Part shown: positions 1 to 7,220 of the stretch, one piece after another | How positions within the stretch are numbered: the stretch's first letter is position 1 | How the letters are laid out: each line of letters begins with the position of its first letter | NCBI GenBank assembly: GCA_020057885.1 | Contig: JAGVEX010000016.1 | Span: forward strand, 1-55,726 | Direction of reading: 5' to 3' | Source: a bacterium | GTDB taxonomy: Bacteria > Patescibacteriota > Patescibacteriia > Veblenbacterales > UBA10138 | DNA: 55,726 nt | Position numbers and translations under genes: made by a program | Notes under the pieces: generated by a model | The model's database searches: none | What the model was told of the DNA's origin: nothing | Seen by the model: only the letters and a program-made list of their open reading frames with translations

Positions 1-66
1 ACCCACAGCGTTGTCAGCGAATCAATCATCCGTAACTACATTAAGAATCAAAAACAAGACCGTTAA
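1..66 (+). CDS. C-terminal fragment of probable IS200/IS605-family transposase TnpA (cut by window edge)
   Basis: Frame 1 is open from the first base and stops at TAA 64-66, giving the tail THSVVSESIIRNYIKNQKQDR. The VSE..IRNYIKNQ pattern resembles the C-terminal helix of Y1 (HUH) transposases of the IS200/IS605 group, where a similar VSxxxIxxYIxxQ ends the protein. A short perfect hairpin starts right after the stop, as expected for the right end of such an element. The catalytic Tyr and the HUH motif lie outside the window, so the assignment rests on 21 residues plus context. Confidence 0.45.
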   Translation, partial: THSVVSESIIRNYIKNQKQDR

Positions 67-90
67 TACTGCGGGCTTTAGACCGCAGTA
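67..90. mobile_element. Right-end hairpin of the IS200/IS605-like element
   Basis: TACTGCGG (67-74) and CCGCAGTA (83-90) form a perfect 8-bp stem with an 8-nt loop directly behind the transposase stop. No T-tract follows, so it is a poor intrinsic terminator. Subterminal hairpins are what TnpA of this family binds at its ends. The broken gene to the right starts 5 nt beyond the stem, which fits an element boundary near 91-95. Confidence 0.45.
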
Positions 91-95
91 ATTTA

Positions 96-422
96 TTATA
101 AATTGGCCAATTGTTCGTCACTAATTTTATCCCAATAGTGCTCTTTAATTTTATCGTAAATTTCTAATAAAAAAGCTAGATGAACGCTTTTATTGGTATT
201 AGTGTTCTGGTTGTCAGTTTTTGGCTGAGCAGCATAAAAATATCCTGCCAATGAACCAGTAGTAAAAATAAGCAAAACTATCAAGACATAACCAACGATT
301 TTGTAGGGATGTTGGTTGTTTGTAAAATGATGTTTTATCTGTCCGCGCAGGGTGGGCCGATTGTTTATTGCCCGAAGTGTATTATTCTCGGCGGAATTAT
401 AGGAAGATGAATTAAATTCCAT
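96..422 (-). pseudogene. N-terminal remnant of a membrane-anchored S41-type (C-terminal processing) peptidase, truncated at its 3' end
   Basis: The 108-aa product has an unstructured N-terminus, one membrane segment at about residues 42-66 (IVGYVLIVLLIFTTGSLAGYFYA), and then LLEIYDKIKEHYWDKISDEQLANL before a stop. The last segment resembles the N-terminal helical region that precedes the PDZ and protease domains of CPR S41 peptidases. Nothing follows it here: no PDZ domain and no Ser/Lys catalytic residues. The stop codon lies 6 nt from the hairpin of the IS-like element, so insertion most likely cut the gene and supplied the stop. Alternatively it could be a genuine small membrane protein; the S41 assignment is by resemblance only. 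Confidence 0.5.
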
Positions 423-520
423 AGGTAGATTTTATTATAGCAATTTTTTATAATTATGCCAAAACTTGCTTGTAAATTCATACACAGGTAAGATATTAAT
501 ATAATAATAAATACTAATTT

Positions 521-973
521 ATGAAAAAAATCTCAGTTATAATGAGTTTTGCGTTACTTTTAGTAGTCAGTATAATATTTGGTTGGTGGGTAGGGCAAAA
601 TAAGTGTATGGGGCCACAAAATATAATAGAACTCCCACTTGCTAATTTTTCCTCCCCAAATGTGCGAGCAACAAACCCTAAGGTAAATCAAATAGTCACC
701 AGCCCTTTGGAAATTCAGGGTGAAGCCCGCGGCACTTGGTATTTTGAAGCTTCTTTTCCAGTGAAGTTATTAGATGGTAATGGCAATGAGATCGCTTCTG
801 GAATAGCGAGTGCGCAAAGTGATTGGATGACGGAAAATTTTGTGCCATTCAAATTAAAGCTTGTTTTTAATAAGCCAACTACAGCCACAGGCACTTTAGT
901 TTTAATTAAAGATAATCCTTCTGGTTTGCCGCAGAATGATGCTCAAGTTAGTTTTCCCATTCGTTTCCAATGA
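521..973 (+). CDS. Membrane-anchored Gmad2 immunoglobulin-like domain protein
   Basis: The 150-aa protein starts with a signal-anchor (residues about 5-23, ISVIMSFALLLVVSIIFGWWV) and continues as one extracellular beta-sandwich from about residue 45. The pattern of a P..NQ.V.SPL.I.G.A.G.W..E..F.V strand set, a DGNG turn and a closing GTLVL..DNPSGL stretch is that of the Gmad2 domain (first described in spore-germination proteins and frequent in CPR). Its function is unknown; a role at the cell surface is inferred. The stop overlaps the tgt start (ATGA, 970-973), so the two are probably cotranscribed although no functional link is known. Confidence 0.8.
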   Translation: MKKISVIMSFALLLVVSIIFGWWVGQNKCMGPQNIIELPLANFSSPNVRATNPKVNQIVTSPLEIQGEARGTWYFEASFPVKLLDGNGNEIASGIASAQSDWMTENFVPFKLKLVFNKPTTATGTLVLIKDNPSGLPQNDAQVSFPIRFQ

Positions 974-2106
974 TTAATTTTAAAGTTTTAAAAAAATCTC
1001 AACATAGTCAGGCGCGGCTAGGATTACTCACTACATCACACGGTGAAGTGGAAACGCCTTGTTTGGTGCCTGTGGCCACGCAAGCCACAGTAAAAACTTT
1101 AACCAGTGAAGAAGTTTTGCAAACTAAAGCCAAATTATTAATTTCCAATACTTTTTATTTACACCAAAAACCAGGTGAGGGTTTGGTAAAAGCGGCCGGC
1201 GGGTTGCACTGTTTTATGAACTGGTCGGGCAGTTTAATGACTGATTCGGGCGGCTTTCAGGTTTTTAGTCTTGGTTTTGGCACAGATTTAGGAACTACTA
1301 AAATAGCAAAATCAAAATCGCGTTCTGAAATTGTTGTGGGACAGCAACCTAAATTGATAAAAATTACTGACCAAGGAGTTCATTTCACTTCTTACTTGGA
1401 TGGCGCTAAGCTTTTTTTAGGGCCGCGTGAATCAATTAAAATCCAGCAGGATTTGGGCGCTGATATTATATTTGCTTTTGACGAATGCCCGCCGCCACAC
1501 GCCACGCAGGACTATATGAAAAAATCTTTGGAGCGCACTCATAAGTGGGCTAAACTTTGTTTAAAACACAAAACTTCCGAGCAAGCACTTTTTGGCATTG
1601 TGCAGGGTGGCCGTTTTAAAAATTTACGTACCATTAGTGCACAGTACATTGCCAGTTTGCCTTTTGACGGTTTTGGCATTGGCGGTGAATTTGGGGCCAA
1701 TAAAGCAACTATGGAAAAAATGATAGGCTGGGTAGTGCAAAATTTACCACCCTCCAAACCAAGGCATCTTTTGGGCATTGGTTATGTGGAGGATATTTCT
1801 CGCCTTATCAAATCAGGAGTGGATACTTTTGATTGTATAGTGCCAACCCATTATGCTCGCCGCGGCATAGCTTTTACTGCAACTGGCAGGTTAGATATGA
1901 ACAAAGCCAAATTTTTACGCGATAAAAGTCCATTAGATAAAAAGTGCCATTGTTTTGTTTGCCGAGGCTATAAACGTAATTATATTACCCATCTTCTCCG
2001 TGCTAAAGAAATTACTGCACTTAAACTTTTAACTTTTCATAATTTATATTTCTTCAATGCGGTGGTGGAAAATTATCGTAAGTTAATTAAACAAGGTAAA
2101 TTGTGA
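970..2106 (+). CDS. tgt: Queuine/preQ1 tRNA-ribosyltransferase
   Basis: This enzyme exchanges the guanine at position 34 of GUN-anticodon tRNAs for preQ1, the committed step of queuosine formation in bacteria. TDSGGFQVFSL holds the general base Asp92, FDCIVPTHYARRG holds the nucleophile Asp288, and the zinc site is C326-x-C328-x2-C331 plus H357. The length (378 aa) is normal, apart from roughly 15-20 extra residues around 108-127 (K/S-rich) before the KITDQGVHF strand. It overlaps the upstream gene and queA by 4 bp each, so it is translationally coupled to queA, the next enzyme of the pathway. Confidence 0.96.
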   Translation: MINFKVLKKSQHSQARLGLLTTSHGEVETPCLVPVATQATVKTLTSEEVLQTKAKLLISNTFYLHQKPGEGLVKAAGGLHCFMNWSGSLMTDSGGFQVFSLGFGTDLGTTKIAKSKSRSEIVVGQQPKLIKITDQGVHFTSYLDGAKLFLGPRESIKIQQDLGADIIFAFDECPPPHATQDYMKKSLERTHKWAKLCLKHKTSEQALFGIVQGGRFKNLRTISAQYIASLPFDGFGIGGEFGANKATMEKMIGWVVQNLPPSKPRHLLGIGYVEDISRLIKSGVDTFDCIVPTHYARRGIAFTATGRLDMNKAKFLRDKSPLDKKCHCFVCRGYKRNYITHLLRAKEITALKLLTFHNLYFFNAVVENYRKLIKQGKL

Positions 2107-3143
2107 GCATAAATTTTAAAAGATTGTTGCGGGATTATAATTATAATTTACCCGCGGATTTTATAGCGCTCAAACCAGTGCGTCCTCGCGATAGCGCTAA
2201 GCTTTTAGTGTATCAGCGCAGTTCTAATAAGATTAGTTATGATAAATTTTTTAATTTGTCAGGATATTTGCCACTCGGGTCGGTTTTAGTATTTAACCAA
2301 ACCAAAGTGATTCCCGCGCGTTTAGTTTTACAAAAGGAATCAGGGGGCAAGGTGAGAGTTTTGTATTTAGGTAGGGTGGGCAATTATCTGGAAGTTTTAG
2401 CAGACCGTAAACTAACCATTGATTCCGATATTTTTTTAAATGATAAATTAAAATTCAAAGTTATTAAACACTCTCGTGCTCATTATTTACTTAAACCGTC
2501 TTTCGCTGTAAGTCAGTTGAATAAAATATTAGAGCAATATGGAAAAACACCGTTGCCGCCTTATTTGAGGTATTCACCTTTATCAGAAAGTAGCAGACGC
2601 GAGCAGTATCAAACTGTTTTTGCGCGGGTTCCTGGATCAGTAGCGGCGCCTACCGCTTCTTTACATTTTACCAAGCGGTTGTTGCACAATTTAAAAAAAT
2701 CAGGCGTTAGTTTAAAATTTGTTACACTTCACGTTAATTTGGGAACTTTTGCGCCACTGACACAGGATCAAGTCATTACCAATAAACTTCATCGTGAATA
2801 TTATGAGATAGATAAATCAACCGCCCAATTTTTAAATAAGGCAAAAATGGAACAGCGACCAATTATTGCTGTTGGCACTACCGTAGTTAGGGCCTTGGAA
2901 TCATCCTGTGTGGCTAACAATAAAATTAAAAAGTTACGCGGCGACACCAGGTTGTTTATAAAACCGGGTTATAAATTTAAGTTTGTGAACGGTTTAATAA
3001 CGAATTTTCATGTGCCGCGTTCAAGTTTATTAATGTTAGTGTCGGCTTTTTTGTCGCGTCAAAAATTATTTAAATTATACAATTTGGCTCGTCGTCGAAA
3101 TTTTAGATTTTTTTCTTTTGGCGACGGAATGATGATACGCTGA
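2103..3143 (+). CDS. queA: S-adenosylmethionine:tRNA ribosyltransferase-isomerase
   Basis: QueA transfers and isomerises the ribosyl part of SAM onto preQ1-tRNA to make epoxyqueuosine. Diagnostic segments are DYNYNLPADFIALKPVRPRDSAKLLV at the N-terminus, VFNQTKVIPARL, PGSVAAPTASLHFT, LHVNLGTFAPL and GLITNFHVPRSSLLMLVSAF. At 346 aa it is full length. The start is GTG at 2103, overlapping the tgt stop as GTGA, which leaves no room for another start. No gene for epoxyqueuosine reductase (QueG/QueH) or for preQ1 synthesis is in the window, so the precursor may be salvaged. Confidence 0.96.
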   Translation: MSINFKRLLRDYNYNLPADFIALKPVRPRDSAKLLVYQRSSNKISYDKFFNLSGYLPLGSVLVFNQTKVIPARLVLQKESGGKVRVLYLGRVGNYLEVLADRKLTIDSDIFLNDKLKFKVIKHSRAHYLLKPSFAVSQLNKILEQYGKTPLPPYLRYSPLSESSRREQYQTVFARVPGSVAAPTASLHFTKRLLHNLKKSGVSLKFVTLHVNLGTFAPLTQDQVITNKLHREYYEIDKSTAQFLNKAKMEQRPIIAVGTTVVRALESSCVANNKIKKLRGDTRLFIKPGYKFKFVNGLITNFHVPRSSLLMLVSAFLSRQKLFKLYNLARRRNFRFFSFGDGMMIR

Positions 3144-3157
3144 AGTATTTAATTGGC

Positions 3158-3186
3158 TTGACTTGTAGGTGCATTAGTAATATTAT
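3158..3186 (+). promoter_or_regulatory. Sigma-70-type promoter for the alpha/beta hydrolase gene
   Basis: TTGACT (3158-3163) and TATTAT (3181-3186) are separated by exactly 17 bp in the gap behind queA. Two further TATAAT boxes lie at 3224-3229 and 3234-3239 without a good -35, so the exact start point is uncertain. Confidence 0.55.
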
Positions 3187-3267
3187 CGTTGTAAGTTAAA
3201 TAAATAATTTAAAAATGCTACCGTATAATTTTGTATAATTAATTAAATTAAAGGAGGAGTAATAAAA

Positions 3268-4140
3268 ATGGATTATTTTATTAAACAGTCGAAAGTTGTG
3301 GAGGAGAGGATATCTTTTGATTTTAATGGAAAACCTAGTTATGTGAATGTAAGGTTTTTCGAAGGCAAACGTCCTGGAAATCTTTTAGCCCTGCACGGAC
3401 TTGGCACGCAGGGATATTGTTTTGATAAAGTTGCAGACAAGCTGAAGTTGACACTCATTGCTATAGATTGGTATGGATATGGTAAATCAGATAGAAGGCT
3501 TGGAAAAAATGATAAATATGAAGCACAGACGTGCGCTGATTGGTTATTGGTTGCAGTGACAGCATTGCAGGCTAGGGGAGTTCTGGCTAGTAAATTCAGT
3601 GTCCTGGCCATATCGATGTCGGCTATACCTTTAGCATTAGACTATGAGAAAATGCCCATAGAAAAGATAATATTAATTCATCCAGCAGGGCTTGATAAGA
3701 AGATAAGTAAGAAGTTTGCCTTCGGACTAAGTAGTGGAATATTATCCGACGGTTTACTTAATGTCCTAACTTTGCACCCAGTCTGGGAGTTAATATGGAA
3801 ATTTACACCTATCCAAAGTTCAGATGAGCGAAGAAGATACATCAGGGCTGATGTACTGCAGCATAATGGTGAGTTTGAGGTTTTACGTAGATATTCTAGG
3901 AGTGGTTTTGACTTTTTTGGAAATATGAGAAAAACTCATTACATCCCAGAATATTTCAATAGGATTAAATGTCCAGTACTTTTGCTTTATGGGAACGATA
4001 CCATATTTTATAAGAAGAAGTATGTAGAGTTCGCAAATAAAGTAGGTTGGAAAACTGTACACTTACCAAATTTTCCCCATAATATGGTTAGGAGTCATGC
4101 AGATATAATTGCTAGATCAATCAATGATTTTCTAGATTAA
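3268..4140 (+). CDS. Alpha/beta-fold hydrolase
   Basis: This is a 290-aa soluble hydrolase. LLALHGLGTQGY (39-50) is the oxyanion-hole strand, and IAIDWYGYGKSDRR follows as in epoxide hydrolase/lipase-type members. The nucleophile elbow is LAISMSAIPLA with Ser116; the usual flanking glycines are Ala114 and Ser118. Asp in LLYGNDTIFY and His in FPHNMVRSH complete a plausible triad. The substrate is unknown. It has its own promoter, a strong AAGGAGGAG Shine-Dalgarno 8 nt before ATG and its own terminator. It prefers AGA/AGG and ATA codons, unlike the flanking queA, which suggests separate acquisition. Confidence 0.85.
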   Translation: MDYFIKQSKVVEERISFDFNGKPSYVNVRFFEGKRPGNLLALHGLGTQGYCFDKVADKLKLTLIAIDWYGYGKSDRRLGKNDKYEAQTCADWLLVAVTALQARGVLASKFSVLAISMSAIPLALDYEKMPIEKIILIHPAGLDKKISKKFAFGLSSGILSDGLLNVLTLHPVWELIWKFTPIQSSDERRRYIRADVLQHNGEFEVLRRYSRSGFDFFGNMRKTHYIPEYFNRIKCPVLLLYGNDTIFYKKKYVEFANKVGWKTVHLPNFPHNMVRSHADIIARSINDFLD

Positions 4141-4175
4141 TATGATACAAAAGAACAACGTAAACATAAAGGTAC

Positions 4176-4212
4176 AAAGCCCTGGTTGGAATTTGTCGGG
4201 GCTTATTTTTTT
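4176..4212 (+). terminator. Intrinsic terminator of the hydrolase gene
   Basis: AAGCCC (4177-4182) pairs with GGGCTT (4199-4204), followed by a T-rich run at 4206-4212. Confidence 0.75.
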
Positions 4213-4254
4213 GACTATAGAATGATGATATACTGAAATAGGGGAGCGAGGTTT

Positions 4255-4545
4255 ATGCTTAAACATTTAAATATCAGGGTCTTTGGCAGAGTGCGGGATG
4301 TTGGTTATCGTGCCACAGCGCGGCAAAAAGCCATAGCCCTTGGTTTGGTTGGCCTAGCTCGTAATGAGACAGATGATTCGGTTTATCTTGAGATAGAGGG
4401 TGAGGCAGGTAAGATAGATAAATTTCTTAAATGGTGCTACAAAGGGCCTTGGTTTGCTAAGGTTATTAAGGTTGAAGTGACTGAAGGAGTTATTAAGCAC
4501 TATATTAACTTTATTATTGATTACAACCAAACATTATTGACATAG
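4255..4545 (+). CDS. Acylphosphatase
   Basis: A 96-aa small alpha/beta enzyme hydrolysing acyl phosphates. The fold is recognisable from LNIRVFGRVRDVGYRATARQKAIALGLVGLARNETDDSVYLEIEG. The phosphate-binding Arg19 and the catalytic Asn37 are present. The normally conserved G-x-V-Q-G-V loop reads G-R-V-R-D-V, so Gln-Gly is replaced by Arg-Asp, which may alter phosphate binding. The C-terminal part is less typical. GGGGAG and GAGG stretches lie before the ATG. An acetyl-phosphate-related role is possible, since the cell makes acetate through AckA, but this is inference. Confidence 0.85.
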   Translation: MLKHLNIRVFGRVRDVGYRATARQKAIALGLVGLARNETDDSVYLEIEGEAGKIDKFLKWCYKGPWFAKVIKVEVTEGVIKHYINFIIDYNQTLLT

Positions 4546-4566
4546 TATTTATTAATCTGTTATCAT
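4537..4566 (+). promoter_or_regulatory. Promoter of the AbrB-like/efflux operon
   Basis: TTGACA (4537-4542) and TATCAT (4561-4566) with an 18-bp spacer, overlapping the end of the acylphosphatase gene. The predicted transcript start lies inside the palindrome at 4569-4588. Confidence 0.7.
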
Positions 4567-4568
4567 AT

Positions 4569-4588
4569 AAGTATGATATTTCATACTT
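4569..4588. promoter_or_regulatory. Perfect 20-bp operator palindrome before the AbrB-like gene
   Basis: AAGTATGA (4569-4576), a 4-bp centre TATT, then TCATACTT (4581-4588): a perfect 8-bp inverted repeat. It starts 3 bp after the -10 box and ends 14 bp before the ATG. A repressor bound here would block initiation. The obvious candidate is the AbrB-family protein encoded immediately downstream (inference). There is no T-run, so it is not a terminator. Confidence 0.65.
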
Positions 4589-4602
4589 TTCATATTTAAA
4601 CT

Positions 4603-4851
4603 ATGTCTGTTACTAAACATAAATTAGCATGCGTTATTGACAATATGTGTTTAGGGACTACTACTATGGGAGCTCGTGGCCAAGTGGTAGTGCCAGTAGA
4701 AGCCAGAAAGGCTATGCGTTTAAAGCAGGGGGATAAATTAATGGTTTTTGTTAAATTTGGCAAAGCGCTAGGATTTATCAGAACAGAAGAGATGTCTGGT
4801 TTTATCGATAGCCTTACCAAACATGTTAATAAAATTAAAAAACATAAATAA
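4603..4851 (+). CDS. AbrB/SpoVT-type swapped-hairpin DNA-binding regulator
   Basis: This 82-aa protein has the core GTTTMGARGQVVVPVEARKAMRLKQGDKLMVFVKFGKALGFIRTEEM (about residues 18-62). It matches the AbrB/MazE/SpoVT family: a G.RGQVVVP.E.R strand-turn, a basic helix and a GD.L hairpin. The C-terminus is a short basic helix. Such proteins dimerise through swapped hairpins and bind palindromic DNA. Just 22 bp separate it from the MacA-like gene, so it probably regulates the efflux operon and itself through the palindrome at 4569-4588. No toxin gene is adjacent, which argues against a MazE antitoxin role. Confidence 0.85.
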   Translation: MSVTKHKLACVIDNMCLGTTTMGARGQVVVPVEARKAMRLKQGDKLMVFVKFGKALGFIRTEEMSGFIDSLTKHVNKIKKHK

Positions 4852-4873
4852 TTTATAAATAATTTTTTAATCT

Positions 4874-6445
4874 ATGTCAGTTTTACGTATTTTAAAACTT
4901 AAGATATTTTGGATACCGTTTGGGGTAGTTGTTTTAATTATAGTTGGTGTAATATATCAACGCGGACAAAATGCTAAACCAACCTATTCCACCGAAACAG
5001 TTAAAAAACAAGATCTCATGCAGACAGTTTCGGTAACTGGTACAGTTGAGGCGGCGGAAGAAATAAATTTAAATTTTAAAACTTCGGGGAGAATTTCTTC
5101 CCTTAAAGCCAAAGTAGGCGATAGTGTAAGGGCTGGCGATTCCTTAGCTAGTTTAGATAGCCGTGATGCTGAAAGCGCGGTATTAACTGCTGATGCTAAT
5201 CTGAAAAGTGCACGAGCCACTTTAGATAAACTAAAGGCTGGTACACAACCAGAAAGTATTGCAGTAACACGTGCTGCTTTTAGCGCCGCGCAAACCACTT
5301 TGGATAATGCCCGACAATCTTTGGAAAATACTAAAAATTCTCAAACACAGGCAGTGTCCAATGCTTTGGCACAGTTAGTTGGCTTACCAGTAACAGTCGT
5401 GTCAGCTAAAGATAATCTTTCTACTATTACACTTACAGTCAGTGGTACTTACTCAGGAACTGAAATGGGAAAGTATACTATCCGTCTTGATAATCCATAC
5501 AATTTATTATATTTGGTTACTGGTTTAGAAACAGGTGGAGCCGAGGGTAGTCGCACTACTAGTACACCAATTGGTATCCGCGGTTTAAAATTACAATTCA
5601 GTTCGACCGGCACTTTTGTTGTTGGTGACACTTTTACAATAGAAGTTCCCAACACATCAAGTTCCAGTTATGCTAGCTATAAAGCCGCTTATGATGCTGC
5701 TCTCACAACTAAAAAACAGCAAGTAGATGCCGCCGAAGCTACAGTTAAAGCGGCCGAGCAGTCATTGGCCCAAGCGCAAGCTTCCTTGTCTTTAGCAGAA
5801 GCGCCTGCTAGGTCTTTTGATATTAATGTAGCTGAGGCAAATGTGGAATCTGCGCAAGCAACTTTAATTAAAATGCAGAGTGATTTTGGCGACCGTATTT
5901 TACGTGCGCCAGTTGATGGCATAGTTACGAAAGTTAATAATGAAGTGGGTGAAACAAATTCATTGGCAACCCCTGTTGTGGTAATGTTGTCGCTCGGTAA
6001 TCGAGAGGTGAAAGTAAAAGTTCCAGAATCAGATATTGCCAAACTTAAAGTTGGTCAACTGACCGATATGACGCTTGATGCTTTTGGCAGTGCCGAACAT
6101 TTTAGTGGACATATTTCTTTTATTGATCCAGCCTCAACTGTGGTTCAGGATGTGGTTTATTATGAGGTTACTATATTGTTTGACGGCAAAGATGAACGTA
6201 TTAAACCAGGCATGACTACAAATATTGATATCACCACCGGCGCCAGTACCAATGTTTTGGTAATTCCTTTGCGTGCGGTTAAGTATGATGCAGATCGTAA
6301 AATTTATGTGGAAACTCTGGTAAACGATCAGGTTGTAAAAAAAGAGGTCAGTTTAGGTTTGAAGGGTGATGATGGTTTAGTTGAGATAACGAGCGGGTTG
6401 CAAGAAGGTGAAAATGTAATTACTTTTAAGCAAAACGGCAAATAG
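4874..6445 (+). CDS. MacA/HlyD-type periplasmic (extracytoplasmic) adaptor subunit of an ABC exporter
   Basis: The 523-aa protein has an N-terminal membrane anchor (about residues 9-28) and a lipoyl-like half (VSVTGTVEAAEEINLNFKTSGRISSLKAKVGDSVRAGDSL). Long Ala/Gln-rich coiled-coil helices follow (about 92-165 and 270-325), then the second lipoyl half (ILRAPVDGIVTKVNNEVGE) and a beta-barrel/membrane-proximal domain. Between the two helices lies a Ser/Thr/Gly-rich beta segment of about 90 residues (about 175-265), unusual for MacA, where a bare hairpin is the rule. It is followed at 4 bp by the ATPase gene and so forms one operon with the two permeases. Confidence 0.88.
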   Translation: MSVLRILKLKIFWIPFGVVVLIIVGVIYQRGQNAKPTYSTETVKKQDLMQTVSVTGTVEAAEEINLNFKTSGRISSLKAKVGDSVRAGDSLASLDSRDAESAVLTADANLKSARATLDKLKAGTQPESIAVTRAAFSAAQTTLDNARQSLENTKNSQTQAVSNALAQLVGLPVTVVSAKDNLSTITLTVSGTYSGTEMGKYTIRLDNPYNLLYLVTGLETGGAEGSRTTSTPIGIRGLKLQFSSTGTFVVGDTFTIEVPNTSSSSYASYKAAYDAALTTKKQQVDAAEATVKAAEQSLAQAQASLSLAEAPARSFDINVAEANVESAQATLIKMQSDFGDRILRAPVDGIVTKVNNEVGETNSLATPVVVMLSLGNREVKVKVPESDIAKLKVGQLTDMTLDAFGSAEHFSGHISFIDPASTVVQDVVYYEVTILFDGKDERIKPGMTTNIDITTGASTNVLVIPLRAVKYDADRKIYVETLVNDQVVKKEVSLGLKGDDGLVEITSGLQEGENVITFKQNGK

Positions 6446-6449
6446 TAAT

Positions 6450-7178
6450 ATGACCGATCTTATTAAAATAGTAAAACTTAATAAGCAGTACGAAAATGAA
6501 GATGTGGTTACGCCAGTACTGCACGAATTATCATTCAATATAAAATCAGGAGAGTTTGTCTCCATTATTGGTCCTTCTGGTTCTGGAAAATCGACCCTGA
6601 TGCATATTTTGGGTTTTTTAGATCGATTATCTAGTGGAGAATATTTTTTTGAAGATAAAGATGTTAGCAAATTTACCGAAGATGAATTAGCTCAAATGCG
6701 TTCACAAAAAGTTGGATTTGTTTTCCAGCAATTTAATTTATTGCCCAAGACCAGTGTGCTGGAAAATGTTAAATTACCTTTGCTTTATGTAGATATAACA
6801 GAGGGGGAGCGGGATAAGCGCGCCCGCGAGGCGGTAAAATCGGTTGGTTTGGAGCATCGTGTAAATTATTTATCTAACCAGCTTTCGGGCGGTGAAAAAC
6901 AGCGCGTGGCTATAGCACGGGCGTTGGTAAATAATCCGGCAGTAATTTTTGCTGACGAGCCAACTGGCAATTTAGATTCAAAATCAGGCCAACAGATTAT
7001 GAAATTGCTTTATGACCTCAATACTAAAGAGGGTCATACCGTAATTTTGGTTACACACGAAACATATACAGCTGAGCATGCTAAGCGCATTTTAAAACTG
7101 AAAGACGGTAATTTGGTGTCGGATGAGTTAGTGCCTGAAGATCGTCGGCAGAATGCGATTAGCGGTGAACTTAAATAA
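6450..7178 (+). CDS. MacB/LolD-type ABC transporter ATP-binding protein
   Basis: The 242-aa ATPase carries Walker [10 protein letters not shown] (41-49), Q-loop [10 protein letters not shown], signature LSGGEKQR, Walker [17 protein letters not shown] and the H-loop VTHE. The [16 protein letters not shown] segment is typical of the MacB/LolD/FtsE-like group that drives mechanotransmission exporters. The start ATG at 6450 is 4 bp after the adaptor stop. It presumably energises the two FtsX-like permeases encoded next. Substrate unknown: peptides, antibiotics or lipoproteins are family options. Confidence 0.93.
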   Translation: MTDLIKIVKLNKQYENEDVVTPVLHELSFNIKSGEFVSIIGPSGSGKSTLMHILGFLDRLSSGEYFFEDKDVSKFTEDELAQMRSQKVGFVFQQFNLLPKTSVLENVKLPLLYVDITEGERDKRAREAVKSVGLEHRVNYLSNQLSGGEKQRVAIARALVNNPAVIFADEPTGNLDSKSGQQIMKLLYDLNTKEGHTVILVTHETYTAEHAKRILKLKDGNLVSDELVPEDRRQNAISGELK

Positions 7179-7220
7179 AAAAGGAGTAGTACGTTTTGTT
7201 TTTGATTGCCAGCTATTTTT

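Noticed and set aside
4603-4851. MazE-type antitoxin of a toxin-antitoxin pair
   Set aside because: No MazF/PemK-like or other toxin gene lies next to it; it leads an exporter operon.
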